A stretch of DNA of 20,131 nt from DASYRM01 sp036004405 (GTDB lineage Bacteria; Acidobacteriota; Vicinamibacteria; Vicinamibacterales; UBA2999), in NCBI GenBank assembly GCA_036004405.1, contig DASYRM010000191.1, positions 1 to 20,131 on the forward strand, given 5' to 3'. Every line of letters begins with the position of its first letter. The first letter of the stretch is position 1. The position numbers and the translations under genes were made by a program. Under the pieces are notes generated by a model. The model ran no database searches. It was not told the DNA's origin and saw only the letters and a list, made by a program, of their open reading frames with translations. Positions 6,344 to 13,963 of the stretch are shown one piece after another.

Positions 6344-8855
6344 TGAGTGCTGCCATCGGCTCGATGCGCGACGCTCGGCGGGCGGGCAAGTAGATCGCCA
6401 GCGTCGCGACCATCAGCATCAGGCTGACCGCCCCCGCGAGCGTGAACGGATCGTCGGCAGCGATGCCGTACAACTGCGTCCGCAAGAGTCGAGAGGCGAA
6501 CACGGCCAGTACGGAGCCGGCGCCGATGGCCGCGGCGACGAGCGCCAGATTCTCCGACAGAATCATCCCGACGACGCGGTGCGACTGCGCTCCGAGCGCG
6601 AGGCGCACCGCGATCTCCTGCGTCCGCCGCGACACTCCGAATGCCAGTACTCCGTAGAGGCCGAGCGCGGCCAGCGCCACGGCCACGATACCGAAGACCG
6701 TCGCCAGCTGGGCGAGAGCCCGTTCCTCCCCCGTCAGCCGCGCGATACGGGTCGGCGTCGACATGACGTCCGTCACCGAGATCTCGGGGTCTACCTGCGC
6801 GACCACATCCAGCAGTCGCGCGTGCAGGGCCGGCAAGGCAAGGCGCGTGCGCACGAGGAGCGTGCGAGTAGCGGCGGCCGATGGCCGCTGCTCCGCCGGC
6901 ACATAGAAGCGCGGCTCCGCGGCGCCGCGCAGCGCGTGCGTGTGCGCGTCGGCGGCGACGCCCACAATGGTGTAGGACGTGCGCTCGCCGGTCGGCTCGC
7001 CCACGACGACGCGGTGCCCGACGGCGGCGCCGTTGCCGAAGAAGCGCGACGCGAAGGCCAAGTTGACCACCGTCACCCGCGCCGCGCCGGCATCGTCGCG
7101 CGACTCGATGTCGCGCCCGCCGATCACCGGGATGCCGAGCGTCGCGAAATAGTCGGGTGCGACGCGATCGAGCGCGCCGTCACTGGGACGCTCTTGCGGA
7201 CGCAAGCTGCCCTCTACGGTGAACGCCGCGGTCGAACGCCCGTCGCTCAGGAGGCCGAGCTGCGAGAAGCTGACGCGTTCGACGTCGGGAATCTCGGAGA
7301 GACGGGCCACGAGGGCGCGCAGGGCGCGATTCTGGCCGGCCGTGTCTTGTACCAGACGTCCGAGGTTGACTCTGGCGAGCAGGAGCCCGTCCGATCGGAA
7401 TCCGAGGTCCGGCTGTCGAAGGTTGATGATGGTTTGAACCAGCAGCCCGGCGCCGACCAGCAGTGGCAGCGCGAGCGCCAGCTGCGCCGCCACGACCCAG
7501 CGCCCCGATCGCACGTCGCGCGCCGATCCTGTGAGCCCGCGGCGCGCTTCGGCCATGTGCACGCCAGCGTCCGTTCGGCTCAGATGCCAGGCGGGCAGTA
7601 CCCCTGACGCAAGAGCGGCCGCGGCCGTCGCCACGACCGTGAACAGCAGGACCGGCACGCTCGTCGTGAACGTTACCGTCAGCTGGGGGTCGGAGGCCTG
7701 CAGCAGCCTCACGAGGCCCTCGTGAAGGGCTTCCGCCACGCCGATGGCCATGACGCCGCCTGCGGCGGCCAGCAGGGCGCTCTCCACGAACACCTGGCGG
7801 AGCAGCTGCCCGCGCGTAGCTCCGAGCGACAGGCGTATCGCGAGCTCGCCCCGACGTGCCGTTCCACGCGCCAGCAGCAGGTTGGCGAGGTTGGCGCACG
7901 CCATGGACAGCAGGATCGCGACCGCCGCGAACAGTGTGGATACGGACGAGAAGAACTGCTGCAGCGTTGACGAGACGCCGCGGGCGCCGCTCTGGATGCG
8001 CACGTGCTGGTCGAGCAGGGCAGCCCGCCGCTCCGGTGCCACGGTCGAGTAGAACGCCGCGAGGTTGCGCTCCAGCAGCGTATTGGCCTCGGCTTCCGCC
8101 TGCGCCGGCGTGACCCCGGCGCGCAGACGCCCGAAGACCTGCAGCCACATCACTTTGTCCGGCGGCTGCTCGTGCAGCCAGTCCGCGCCTGGCAGGACCA
8201 TCGGCTGCATTCGGAGTGGCAGCCACAAATCGGGCTGCTGCCCGCCCGACTCGCCGGCGAAACCCGCGGGCGTGACGCCGATAATCGTGATTGGCGTGTC
8301 GCGCACGATCACCGTGTGGCCAATGGCGTCGAGGCGGCCTCCGAGGCGGCGCTGCCAGAAGCCGTGGCTTACCAGCGCCTCCGCCCTTGGCACGCCGTCA
8401 TGGTCGCGTGTGAACAGCCGGCCGGCCGCGGGCACGACACCCAGCACGTCGAAGAAGCTGCCGGAGACCAGGCGGCCCCGCAGCGGTTCCGGCTGCCCGT
8501 GATCCACCCGGGCCTGCCAGGTATCGAGAGTGCTCTGTGCGGCCATCAGGCTCAAGAAGCTCGCGGCCTGATCGCGGAACTGCTCGAACTCGCTGTAACT
8601 AATCCAGGCTCGCGGGCCGTCGGTGCGCGTGGCCCACGCGCCGTGCCACGACCCGGATGCAGCCGGGTCGGTCAGCATGACGAGCGAGCCGGGGTCGGCC
8701 ACGCCCGGCAGCGGCGCGCGGGCGACGCTGTTCCAGAGGCTGAAGACGGCGGTATTGGCGCCGATGCCGATGGCCAGCGACAGCGCGGCCATCAGCGAGA
8801 AAGAGGGGCGCGATACGAGGGCGCGCCACGCGTTGCGCAGATCTTGGCGGATCAT
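6333..8855 (-). CDS. ADOP-family duplicated orphan ABC permease (MacB/FtsX type)
   Basis: An 840-residue inner-membrane protein built from two MacB-like permease halves. The first half has TM1 with the ADOP signature 'SLAIGIGANTAVFSLWN' near 26-42. A periplasmic MacB_PCD domain follows, then an FtsX core ('ACANLANLLLARGTARRGE', near 300-320). The second half repeats this: a TM in 'QLALALPLLVGAGLLVQT', another periplasmic domain, and an FtsX core ending 'ASRIEPMAALRQV'. About eight membrane segments are visible. No ATPase gene is adjacent, as is usual for these orphan permeases. Known relatives act in export or mechanotransmission, but the cargo here is unknown. I chose the ATG that starts 'MIRQDLRNAWRAL', the usual family N-terminus. 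The reading frame continues upstream to 9029 without family resemblance, so I treat that part as non-coding. The last codon overlaps a REP-like hairpin. Confidence 0.92.
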   Translation of the reverse strand: MIRQDLRNAWRALVSRPSFSLMAALSLAIGIGANTAVFSLWNSVARAPLPGVADPGSLVMLTDPAASGSWHGAWATRTDGPRAWISYSEFEQFRDQAASFLSLMAAQSTLDTWQARVDHGQPEPLRGRLVSGSFFDVLGVVPAAGRLFTRDHDGVPRAEALVSHGFWQRRLGGRLDAIGHTVIVRDTPITIIGVTPAGFAGESGGQQPDLWLPLRMQPMVLPGADWLHEQPPDKVMWLQVFGRLRAGVTPAQAEAEANTLLERNLAAFYSTVAPERRAALLDQHVRIQSGARGVSSTLQQFFSSVSTLFAAVAILLSMACANLANLLLARGTARRGELAIRLSLGATRGQLLRQVFVESALLAAAGGVMAIGVAEALHEGLVRLLQASDPQLTVTFTTSVPVLLFTVVATAAAALASGVLPAWHLSRTDAGVHMAEARRGLTGSARDVRSGRWVVAAQLALALPLLVGAGLLVQTIINLRQPDLGFRSDGLLLARVNLGRLVQDTAGQNRALRALVARLSEIPDVERVSFSQLGLLSDGRSTAAFTVEGSLRPQERPSDGALDRVAPDYFATLGIPVIGGRDIESRDDAGAARVTVVNLAFASRFFGNGAAVGHRVVVGEPTGERTSYTIVGVAADAHTHALRGAAEPRFYVPAEQRPSAAATRTLLVRTRLALPALHARLLDVVAQVDPEISVTDVMSTPTRIARLTGEERALAQLATVFGIVAVALAALGLYGVLAFGVSRRTQEIAVRLALGAQSHRVVGMILSENLALVAAAIGAGSVLAVFASRLLRTQLYGIAADDPFTLAGAVSLMLMVATLAIYLPARRASRIEPMAALRQV

Positions 8856-8968
8856 GGGCGTTGCTCGGCTGGTGCCAAGGGCATAGCGTATGCCAGCCCC
8901 AACCGGCGCTCCGGCGGCGACTTGAGCGAATCCACTGTCCGATGGTGGGACGCCGGGCGTCCGTTCTA

Positions 8969-8989
8969 GGGCAGGGTAGGGCGGGTGGG
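8969..8989 (+). other. G-quadruplex motif upstream of the permease gene
   Basis: Five GGG tracts (8969, 8974, 8979, 8983, 8987) are separated by loops of 2, 2, 1 and 1 bases, a canonical intramolecular G-quadruplex pattern. It lies 114 bases upstream of the permease ATG, with the G-rich strand being the template strand for that gene. Any effect on transcription is inference. Confidence 0.6.
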
Positions 8990-9001
8990 TCGAAGATAGT
9001 C

Positions 9002-9034
9002 GTGGGGCGGGTCGGTGGTCATGACCCACCCCAC
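9002..9034. repeat. Imperfect 12-bp inverted repeat
   Basis: GTGGGGCGGGTC (9002-9013) and GACCCACCCCAC (9023-9034) pair at 11 of 12 positions around a 9-base loop, with GTC flanking on the left and GTC on the right. The left arm begins like the REP head (GTCGTGGGG) and contains the GGCGGGT motif seen elsewhere around the permease. It lies between the BON-domain gene and the permease gene and has no T-tract. It may be a decayed REP or an intercistronic hairpin. Confidence 0.55.
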
Positions 9035-9078
9035 GTCGCGCTCCTCTGTGCGGCAGCTCGTGTGATACGAGCGCACGG

Positions 9079-9642
9079 CTAGGAGCGCAACTCGAACTCT
9101 TGCCCGCGCGCGTTCATCGCTGCCCGCGCCACCAGCCCCAGGCTTGCGGCGCCGGCGAGAGCGGTGGCCACGCGGCGCACTGTGTCTCGATCGCGCGTCC
9201 ACGCGAGGCGTCGGTCGCGTACCACGACCGGCATCCGCCGCGGCGCGGGGTGCGCCTCGAGCGCGTTGATGACGGCCCGCACGCCCGGCACCCGCGCGAG
9301 CGCCTTGACGGTGCGGCGGATTTCGTTGCGCAGCACCGGCCCGCTCACCGTCACGACGCCCTTCGACACCTCGAGGACCACGGCGTGTGCGTGCGTGACC
9401 ACGCGGCCCAGGATGGCGCGGACGCGTTCGGCCAGGACGCGATCGTCCACGTCCACTTCGGCTGCCGCGCGCCGCAGCGCACCCAGCTGGGCGCGCGCGT
9501 TGTCGCGCACGGCGTGCGACGCGTGAATCATCTGGTTCCGCGCGTGCGTGCGGCGCCGCGCCCCTCGATGGGGATCGAGAAAGTACATGAGTCCGGCGCC
9601 CAGACCTACCCCAGCCGCGAGTGCTGCAGTCGCGCGTGTCAT
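9079..9642 (-). CDS. BON-domain membrane-anchored protein
   Basis: A 187-residue protein. The ATG at 9642 is preceded by GGAGG at good spacing, so an in-frame GTG five codons upstream is not preferred. Residues 5-21 form a glycine- and alanine-rich membrane segment followed by 'FLDPHRGARRR', a YtxH-like anchor with a basic stop-transfer. A BON domain spans about 68-130, shown by 'VLEVSKGVVTVSGPV', 'RRTVKALARVPGVRAVINAL' and the Gly-Val-Val turn. A weaker hydrophobic stretch lies near 158-175. BON domains bind phospholipid or envelope surfaces in OsmY and related proteins. Here a role in envelope stability is plausible but not proven. It is transcribed in the same direction as the permease gene, 223 bases downstream. 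Confidence 0.85.
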   Translation of the reverse strand: MTRATAALAAGVGLGAGLMYFLDPHRGARRRTHARNQMIHASHAVRDNARAQLGALRRAAAEVDVDDRVLAERVRAILGRVVTHAHAVVLEVSKGVVTVSGPVLRNEIRRTVKALARVPGVRAVINALEAHPAPRRMPVVVRDRRLAWTRDRDTVRRVATALAGAASLGLVARAAMNARGQEFELRS

Positions 9643-9768
9643 GGTCCCTCCGATCACGCGAGGAGCTGTCGCAACCCCGATGCCAGCGCGAAACGCCCGC
9701 GTTTCACGCAGGCGGCTGCGGCCGAGTCGTGCAAAAGGTGCCGCTATGGGTTCCGTTGTGTCGTCGAA

Positions 9769-10629
9769 CTAGTCAGGCGTGGGCCGGTCGGCGCGCTCGA
9801 TGACGATCGAACGCACGGGGCCACGCGCCGGCTCGAGCGCCAGGCCGAGCTGTTCCTTCAGCGCCACGAAGAGAGTCGGCAGGTTGTTCACCGCACGGTC
9901 GGCAAAGTCGGGCGGCGGGTCCAGGTTGCCGGGCTGGCGGAACTGCGTGAGCGGCGCCCATTCCATGTCCATATCGAATCTGCCGGCGAGGCCGGTGCGA
10001 TCGACGACCAGGCGTCCGATGCCGTAGAAGTTGGCCATGCTCAGTGCCAGCTGCTCGATCGGCATGCCGCGCCCGGTGAGCGTGCCGTATCCGATGCTGG
10101 ACGAGCAGTTCTTCTGTCGCTCCGGATCGGGTGGCGGCGGGGGGCCGGCGCCGGGGTCCGGGCAGGGGTAGGTAGAGCGCCGAAGCTTCGGGCCCAGTAG
10201 ACCGTCGCGCGAGGCGACCGTGAGCAGGTAGATTGGCGCCTCCTTCGTCTCTTCGCGGGCCGCCAGCTTGAAGCGCTCCGCGAGCAGCGCTTTCAGCAGG
10301 TCCTGCAGCAGCGATGGGCTCGGCCTGGCGATCTTCGAGGGGTCGATCGTCGCGGTAATGTCGAAGCGCTCCCGGTCGAGCCAATCCGGCCCCCCGCTGA
10401 TCTGAAAGCGGTAGAGCGTCGTTCCCTGTGCGTAGGCCAGCGTCATGAGCTCCGGCAGCGTCCACGCCGTCACCATGATCCGTTCGCCGCCGAACCCGAT
10501 AGGGCCACGCCGCGCGTCGGCCGGACTGGGTTTGACCGAGGCGACTTCGAACGCGGGAGCGTTCTGGCCGAGCAGGTGACTGGTGAAAAGGAGCCCCGAG
10601 ACGACGATCGCCAGCAAGCGGAATCGCAT
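9769..10629 (-). CDS. TIGR03435 family exported protein
   Basis: A 286-residue protein of a family expanded in soil Acidobacteriota; its function is unknown. The ATG at 10629 is chosen because GAGGTG lies just upstream; a GTG two codons earlier overlaps that ribosome site. The Sec signal is residues 1-21 (ending LLGQ). Family hallmarks are 'FEVASVKPS' just after the signal, 'ERFDITATID' and 'LLKALLAERFKLAAREETKEAPIY' in the middle, and the terminal 'LGLALEPARGPVRSIVIERADRP'. A Pro-rich insert ('GAGPPPPPDPER') lies between two Cys (in 'YPCPD' and 'KNCSSS') that could pair. It begins 36 bases after the cytochrome gene ends, so the two are probably co-transcribed. Confidence 0.92.
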   Translation of the reverse strand: MRFRLLAIVVSGLLFTSHLLGQNAPAFEVASVKPSPADARRGPIGFGGERIMVTAWTLPELMTLAYAQGTTLYRFQISGGPDWLDRERFDITATIDPSKIARPSPSLLQDLLKALLAERFKLAAREETKEAPIYLLTVASRDGLLGPKLRRSTYPCPDPGAGPPPPPDPERQKNCSSSIGYGTLTGRGMPIEQLALSMANFYGIGRLVVDRTGLAGRFDMDMEWAPLTQFRQPGNLDPPPDFADRAVNNLPTLFVALKEQLGLALEPARGPVRSIVIERADRPTPD

Positions 10630-10665
10630 GAGCACCTCGCGTGCTCATTGGACTCCGGGGCGGGC

Positions 10666-11802
10666 CTAACGGTTCCTTGGCGCGGGTGGCGGTCCGAAGC
10701 GGCCGGCGTCGATGGCGACGTTCGGCCGCACCTCCTTCAGCTCCACGGTGTCCTTGCCATCGAGCCAGGTGACCGTCCAGCGGAACGGCAGCTTCACGCC
10801 GGCCACCTCCCGGTAGTCGGCGTAGTCGACCTGCGTGGGCAGGCGTCCCACCGGGGACGCTACCGAGCGGACCTGGCGCACCAGCAGCCCCGACTCGGTG
10901 TCGAAGTAGAGCGTGACGAGCGCGCCGCCGCTGCCGGTGCCCTGCACCGGCTGCACCTCGTGATCGTCGATGACCGTGGAGGCGCCGGAACGCCACGGGC
11001 CGGCGATCTGCCTGATTCGGGACGGAAAGGCGAGCTCCGCATCGATACGCAGGCCGTCCAGATCGGCACCGCCGAGCGCCAGCACCGCCACCGGGCGATG
11101 CGGTGCCGCAATCCAGCCGCTGCGTCCGTCGAACACCGTGGCGCGATCGCCGTCGGTCGAGCGCACGACCGCCGCGCGCTGGTTTGGCGCCTTGGCCGCC
11201 AGCTCGAAGCGCTGCGGCTCGCTGTCGGGACCGTAGCCCGTGCTCGTGCCGGTGGCGAGGACGCTGGTGAGCGCCGACGCACGCGCCGCGCCGCCCACCG
11301 CCGCGAGGTACTTGTCGAACACCGCGTCGGAAGCGGGTGCCGAGGGCGACTGCTCGAGGACTTCGCGCGGGTCTTCGGGCGGCGGCGCGCCATACAGCGT
11401 GGCGAGGTTCGGCGTCGCTTTCGGACGGTCCGCGCCACGGTGGCACGAGAAGCACGTGATGGCTTGGCGGCCTCCGAAGTGGGTCTTGTTGATGGCGGCC
11501 ATCATCGTCATCATGGCGCGCGCCATCTGCTTGCGCGGGCTGTCGGCCGCGTAGTTCTCCCAGCTGGCGTCGCCGGAGCGGTGACAGTCCTCGCACGACA
11601 TGCCGAGCGCCGCCGAGAAGATGCCCATCGTGCCCATGAACTCGTTCACGGGGAGCCCGCGCAGCACCTGCACATTCTTGAAGACCTCTTCGGCGAGTGG
11701 TGCTCGCGCGGCTGGAGTCTGGGCGCGAAGCGTCACGCCGGCAAGGAAGCAGACCGCCGCCACGGCCAAGTCGAGGCGGACGCGGCTGGAGGCGATGTTC
11801 AT
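10666..11802 (-). CDS. Dihaem reaction-centre-type cytochrome c with C-terminal lipoprotein-like domain
   Basis: A 378-residue exported protein with a signal peptide (1-27, ending TLRAQ). Two haem-binding motifs, CEDCH (70-74) and CFSCH (117-121), lie in a region matching the photosynthetic reaction-centre cytochrome c family: 'VQVLRGLPVNEFMGTMGIFSAALGMSC', with Met residues at 56 and 59 as candidate axial ligands. Classical members carry four haems; this type has two and occurs in non-photosynthetic Acidobacteriota. Residues about 160-375 form a beta-rich domain ('LYFDTESGLLVRQVR', 'YADYREVAGVKLPFRWTVTWLDGKD') resembling LolA-type lipoprotein-binding folds. It probably carries electrons in the periplasm, partner unknown. 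The ATG at 11802 is preferred over an in-frame TTG at 11811. TAAGAT lies 9 bases upstream and may be a -10 box of a nearly leaderless transcript. Confidence 0.88.
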   Translation of the reverse strand: MNIASSRVRLDLAVAAVCFLAGVTLRAQTPAARAPLAEEVFKNVQVLRGLPVNEFMGTMGIFSAALGMSCEDCHRSGDASWENYAADSPRKQMARAMMTMMAAINKTHFGGRQAITCFSCHRGADRPKATPNLATLYGAPPPEDPREVLEQSPSAPASDAVFDKYLAAVGGAARASALTSVLATGTSTGYGPDSEPQRFELAAKAPNQRAAVVRSTDGDRATVFDGRSGWIAAPHRPVAVLALGGADLDGLRIDAELAFPSRIRQIAGPWRSGASTVIDDHEVQPVQGTGSGGALVTLYFDTESGLLVRQVRSVASPVGRLPTQVDYADYREVAGVKLPFRWTVTWLDGKDTVELKEVRPNVAIDAGRFGPPPAPRNR

Positions 11803-11846
11803 TGGACTCAAATCTTACCCACTCGGCCGAATGTTCGCTGCCAACT

Positions 11847-11875
11847 GTCGTGGGGGCCGCCTTCAGGCGGCCCGT
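11847..11875 (+). repeat. REP element, family A, solo copy
   Basis: The head GTCGTGG leads into GGGCCGCC-TTCA-GGCGGCCC (stem 11854-11861 with 11866-11873). All 29 bases are identical to the copy at 15583-15611, in the same orientation. It lies between the divergent cytochrome and DUF6152 genes. It is presumably a non-autonomous element mobilised by the RAYT at 15639. Confidence 0.9.
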
Positions 11876-11887
11876 AGGCGTGCGCCT

Positions 11888-11908
11888 TGAGCCCTGAGCC
11901 GTGAGCCG
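11888..11908 (+). repeat. Three tandem copies of a 7-bp unit (TGAGCCS)
   Basis: TGAGCCC, TGAGCCG and TGAGCCG are directly consecutive, 12 bases after the solo REP and 41 bases before the DUF6152 start codon. It is a short direct repeat that could vary in copy number. No binding protein is suggested by the sequence. Confidence 0.7.
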
Positions 11909-11949
11909 ACCGTGGGGGGTAGTATTGTCGCGAACCTGGAGGGTTTCGA

Positions 11950-12381
11950 ATGACGAGAACCGTGGCGCTGGTCGGCGCCGCAATGCTCCTGCTCGCCGCG
12001 CCGCCCGCGCGCGCGCACCACGGCGACGCCGATCGCTACAACCAGGAAGTCATCACCGTGACGGGAACGGTCGTGGAAGTGCAGATGGTGAACCCGCACG
12101 CGCACATCGTGTTCGACGTCGTGGAGGGCGGCAAGACCGTCCGCTGGCAGGCCGAGCTCGGCGGGCCGCAGCAGCTCATCAAACAGTTCAACTGGACGCC
12201 GGCCACGATCAAGGCCGGGATGAAGCTCACGATGATCGGCCGGCGCCTGAAGAGCGGCGCGCCGTACATGAACCTCACGGAGCGCGCCAACATCGTGGTC
12301 ACGGACACCGGCAAGGAAATTTTCCGCACGCCCAATTTTGGCGAGCCGGCACCGACGGGGCCCAAGGGCACGCTCAACTGA
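11950..12381 (+). CDS. DUF6152-type small exported protein (copy 1)
   Basis: A 143-residue protein with a Sec signal (1-22, ending PPARA). The mature protein starts 'HHGDADRYN', then 'TVTGTVVEVQMVNPHAHIVFDV' and 'GMKLTMIGRRLKSGAPYMNL', the pattern of the DUF6152 family of OB-like periplasmic proteins. Function is unknown. The His pair at the mature N-terminus and the 'NPHAHI' His residues could bind metal, which is inference. GGAGGG at 11938-11943 with 6-base spacing makes the start secure. TAGTAT at 11920 is a possible -10 box. Its stop overlaps the next start by one base (TGATG), so it is translationally coupled to the FG-GAP gene. A paralogue lies at 17072-17467. Confidence 0.88.
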   Translation: MTRTVALVGAAMLLLAAPPARAHHGDADRYNQEVITVTGTVVEVQMVNPHAHIVFDVVEGGKTVRWQAELGGPQQLIKQFNWTPATIKAGMKLTMIGRRLKSGAPYMNLTERANIVVTDTGKEIFRTPNFGEPAPTGPKGTLN

Positions 12382-13955
12382 TGCGGGCTGGACGCGGGCT
12401 CGCGCTCCTGGTCGCGGGGCTGGCCGCGCTCGCCGCCCGCGGCGAAGCGCAGGTGCGGGTGGCGCAGATCGGGTATCTCAAAGCCTCGAACCCCGATGCG
12501 ATGGACCACTTCGGCTGCGGCGGCGTGCAGCAGGGGCACACCGGCCGCGGTGTCGCGCTCAGCGGCGACGGCACCACGCTGGCCGTGGGCGCGCCGCACG
12601 AAGCCTCGGGCGCGAAGGGCGTCAACGGCAACCAGCGCGACAACTCCATCTTCGAGGCCGGCGCGGTGTACGTCTACACGCGAGCCGCGAACGGCTGGAA
12701 GCAGCAGGCCTATCTCAAGGCGTCGAACCCGCAGATGAGCGCTGGCTTCGGCCACTACGTAGCGCTGAGCGACGACGGCAACACGCTGGCCGTGTCGGCG
12801 TACTGGGAGTCCGGCAGCGCCAAGGGCATCAACGGCAACCAGCAGGACGAGTCGATTCCCCAGGCCGGCGCGGTCTACGTCTTCACGCGTCAAGGCGCCA
12901 CCTGGTCGCAGCAGGCCTACGTGAAGGCGTCCAACACCGGCGAGGCCGGTACTGCCGACACCTTCGGCGAGGGCGACCAGTTCGGGTTCTCGCTGGCGCT
13001 GAGCGGCGACGGGGCGACGCTGGCGGTCGGCGCGCTCACCGAGGATGGCGGGACGCCGGGCATCAACGGCAACCAGGCCGACAACTCGGCGGCGTCGGCG
13101 GGGGCGGTGTACGTCTTCACGCGCACCGGCCGGGCGTGGTCGCAGCAGGCGTACGTCAAGTCGGCGAACATCGGCGCGGGTGACCTGTTTGGATACGCCG
13201 TGGCCCTCAGCCGCGACGGGAGCGTGCTGGCGGTCGGCGCCTTCGACGAAGATGGATCCGCGCGGCAGGTGAACGGTCCGGACGACAACCGCGCCGGCGG
13301 CTCCGGCGCGGCCTACGTGTTCACCCGCACTGGCGGGATGTGGGCGCAGCAGGCGTACATCAAGCCGTCGAACCTCGAGACGCAGGATGCGTTTGGCGTG
13401 GATGTCGCGCTGAGCGACGACGGCACCACGCTGCTCGTCGGCTCGCTGGACGAGGATTGCGCCGCCACCGGCGTCAATCCGCCCGGCTGCGACAACGACT
13501 GGCGCGACGACCTGTCGATGGGCGCCGCCTATGTGTTCGTGCGCAGCGGAGGCACCTGGTCGCAGCAGGCCTTCCTCAAGTCGTCGAACGCCGGGCCCAA
13601 TGACACCTTCGGCGAACGGCTCGCGCTGAGTGGCGATGGCAACGTGGCCGTCATCAGCGCGTCGGTCGAGGATGGCAGCGCGAAGGGCATCAACGGCCGG
13701 AACGATGATGCCGCCATCGACGCCGGCGCGGTCTATCTGTTCGTGCGGTCCGGCACCACGTGGCGCCCGCAGGCCTACACCAAGGGAAGCAACACGGAAG
13801 CCTTCGACCAGTTCGGCGGCTCGGTGAGCCTCGATCGCAGCGGACGCCTGCTCGTCGTGGGCGCGCCCGGCGAAGACAGCGGGACGGCTGCCAATCCTGC
13901 CGACACGTCGGTGGACGAAGCCGGCGCGGTCTACACGTTCTCGCTCACCCGCTGA
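12381..13955 (+). CDS. Secreted FG-GAP / integrin-alpha-like seven-bladed beta-propeller
   Basis: A 524-residue protein with a signal peptide (1-24, ending GEAQ). The whole mature chain is seven repeats of about 70 residues, each opening with a 'QQAYVKASN' type strand. Each then reads 'FG..VALSGDG.TLAVGA', an 'EDGSAKGINGNQ.DNS' loop and 'GAVYVFTR.G..W'. Repeats open near 'QIGYLKASN', 'QQAYLKASN', 'QQAYVKASN', 'QQAYVKSAN', 'QQAYIKPSN', 'QQAFLKSSN' and 'PQAYTKGSN'. The last blade is closed by the C-terminal 'GAVYTFSLTR', with the N-terminal strand completing the ring. Such propellers serve as secreted binding platforms. Acidic Gly-rich loops may bind calcium, though canonical DxDxDG loops are not obvious. 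It starts within the DUF6152 stop codon and ends 8 bases before the amidohydrolase, so all three are one operon. Confidence 0.9.
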   Translation: MRAGRGLALLVAGLAALAARGEAQVRVAQIGYLKASNPDAMDHFGCGGVQQGHTGRGVALSGDGTTLAVGAPHEASGAKGVNGNQRDNSIFEAGAVYVYTRAANGWKQQAYLKASNPQMSAGFGHYVALSDDGNTLAVSAYWESGSAKGINGNQQDESIPQAGAVYVFTRQGATWSQQAYVKASNTGEAGTADTFGEGDQFGFSLALSGDGATLAVGALTEDGGTPGINGNQADNSAASAGAVYVFTRTGRAWSQQAYVKSANIGAGDLFGYAVALSRDGSVLAVGAFDEDGSARQVNGPDDNRAGGSGAAYVFTRTGGMWAQQAYIKPSNLETQDAFGVDVALSDDGTTLLVGSLDEDCAATGVNPPGCDNDWRDDLSMGAAYVFVRSGGTWSQQAFLKSSNAGPNDTFGERLALSGDGNVAVISASVEDGSAKGINGRNDDAAIDAGAVYLFVRSGTTWRPQAYTKGSNTEAFDQFGGSVSLDRSGRLLVVGAPGEDSGTAANPADTSVDEAGAVYTFSLTR

Positions 13956-13963
13956 GAGGTCCC

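Noticed and set aside
8856..9029. 58-codon N-terminal extension of the permease frame
   Set aside because: The extension is Pro-rich with no membrane or HTH features and crosses the G-rich repeats. ADOP proteins of this kind begin with the 'RQDLRNAWR' segment.
9685..9708. Small inverted repeat GAAACG/CGTTTC between the TIGR03435 and BON genes
   Set aside because: Only six pairs around a four-base loop with no T-tract or repeat elsewhere; this is within what chance gives in such sequence.
10666..11802. Photosynthesis gene cluster
   Set aside because: Only the cytochrome family name links to photosynthesis. No reaction-centre, pigment or carotenoid gene is present, and dihaem members are common in heterotrophic Acidobacteriota.
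9773..11983. Minus-strand open frame of 736 codons spanning two genes
   Set aside because: It overlaps the TIGR03435 and cytochrome genes in another frame and has low-complexity Arg/Gly/Ala composition. The two real genes have signal peptides and family motifs.
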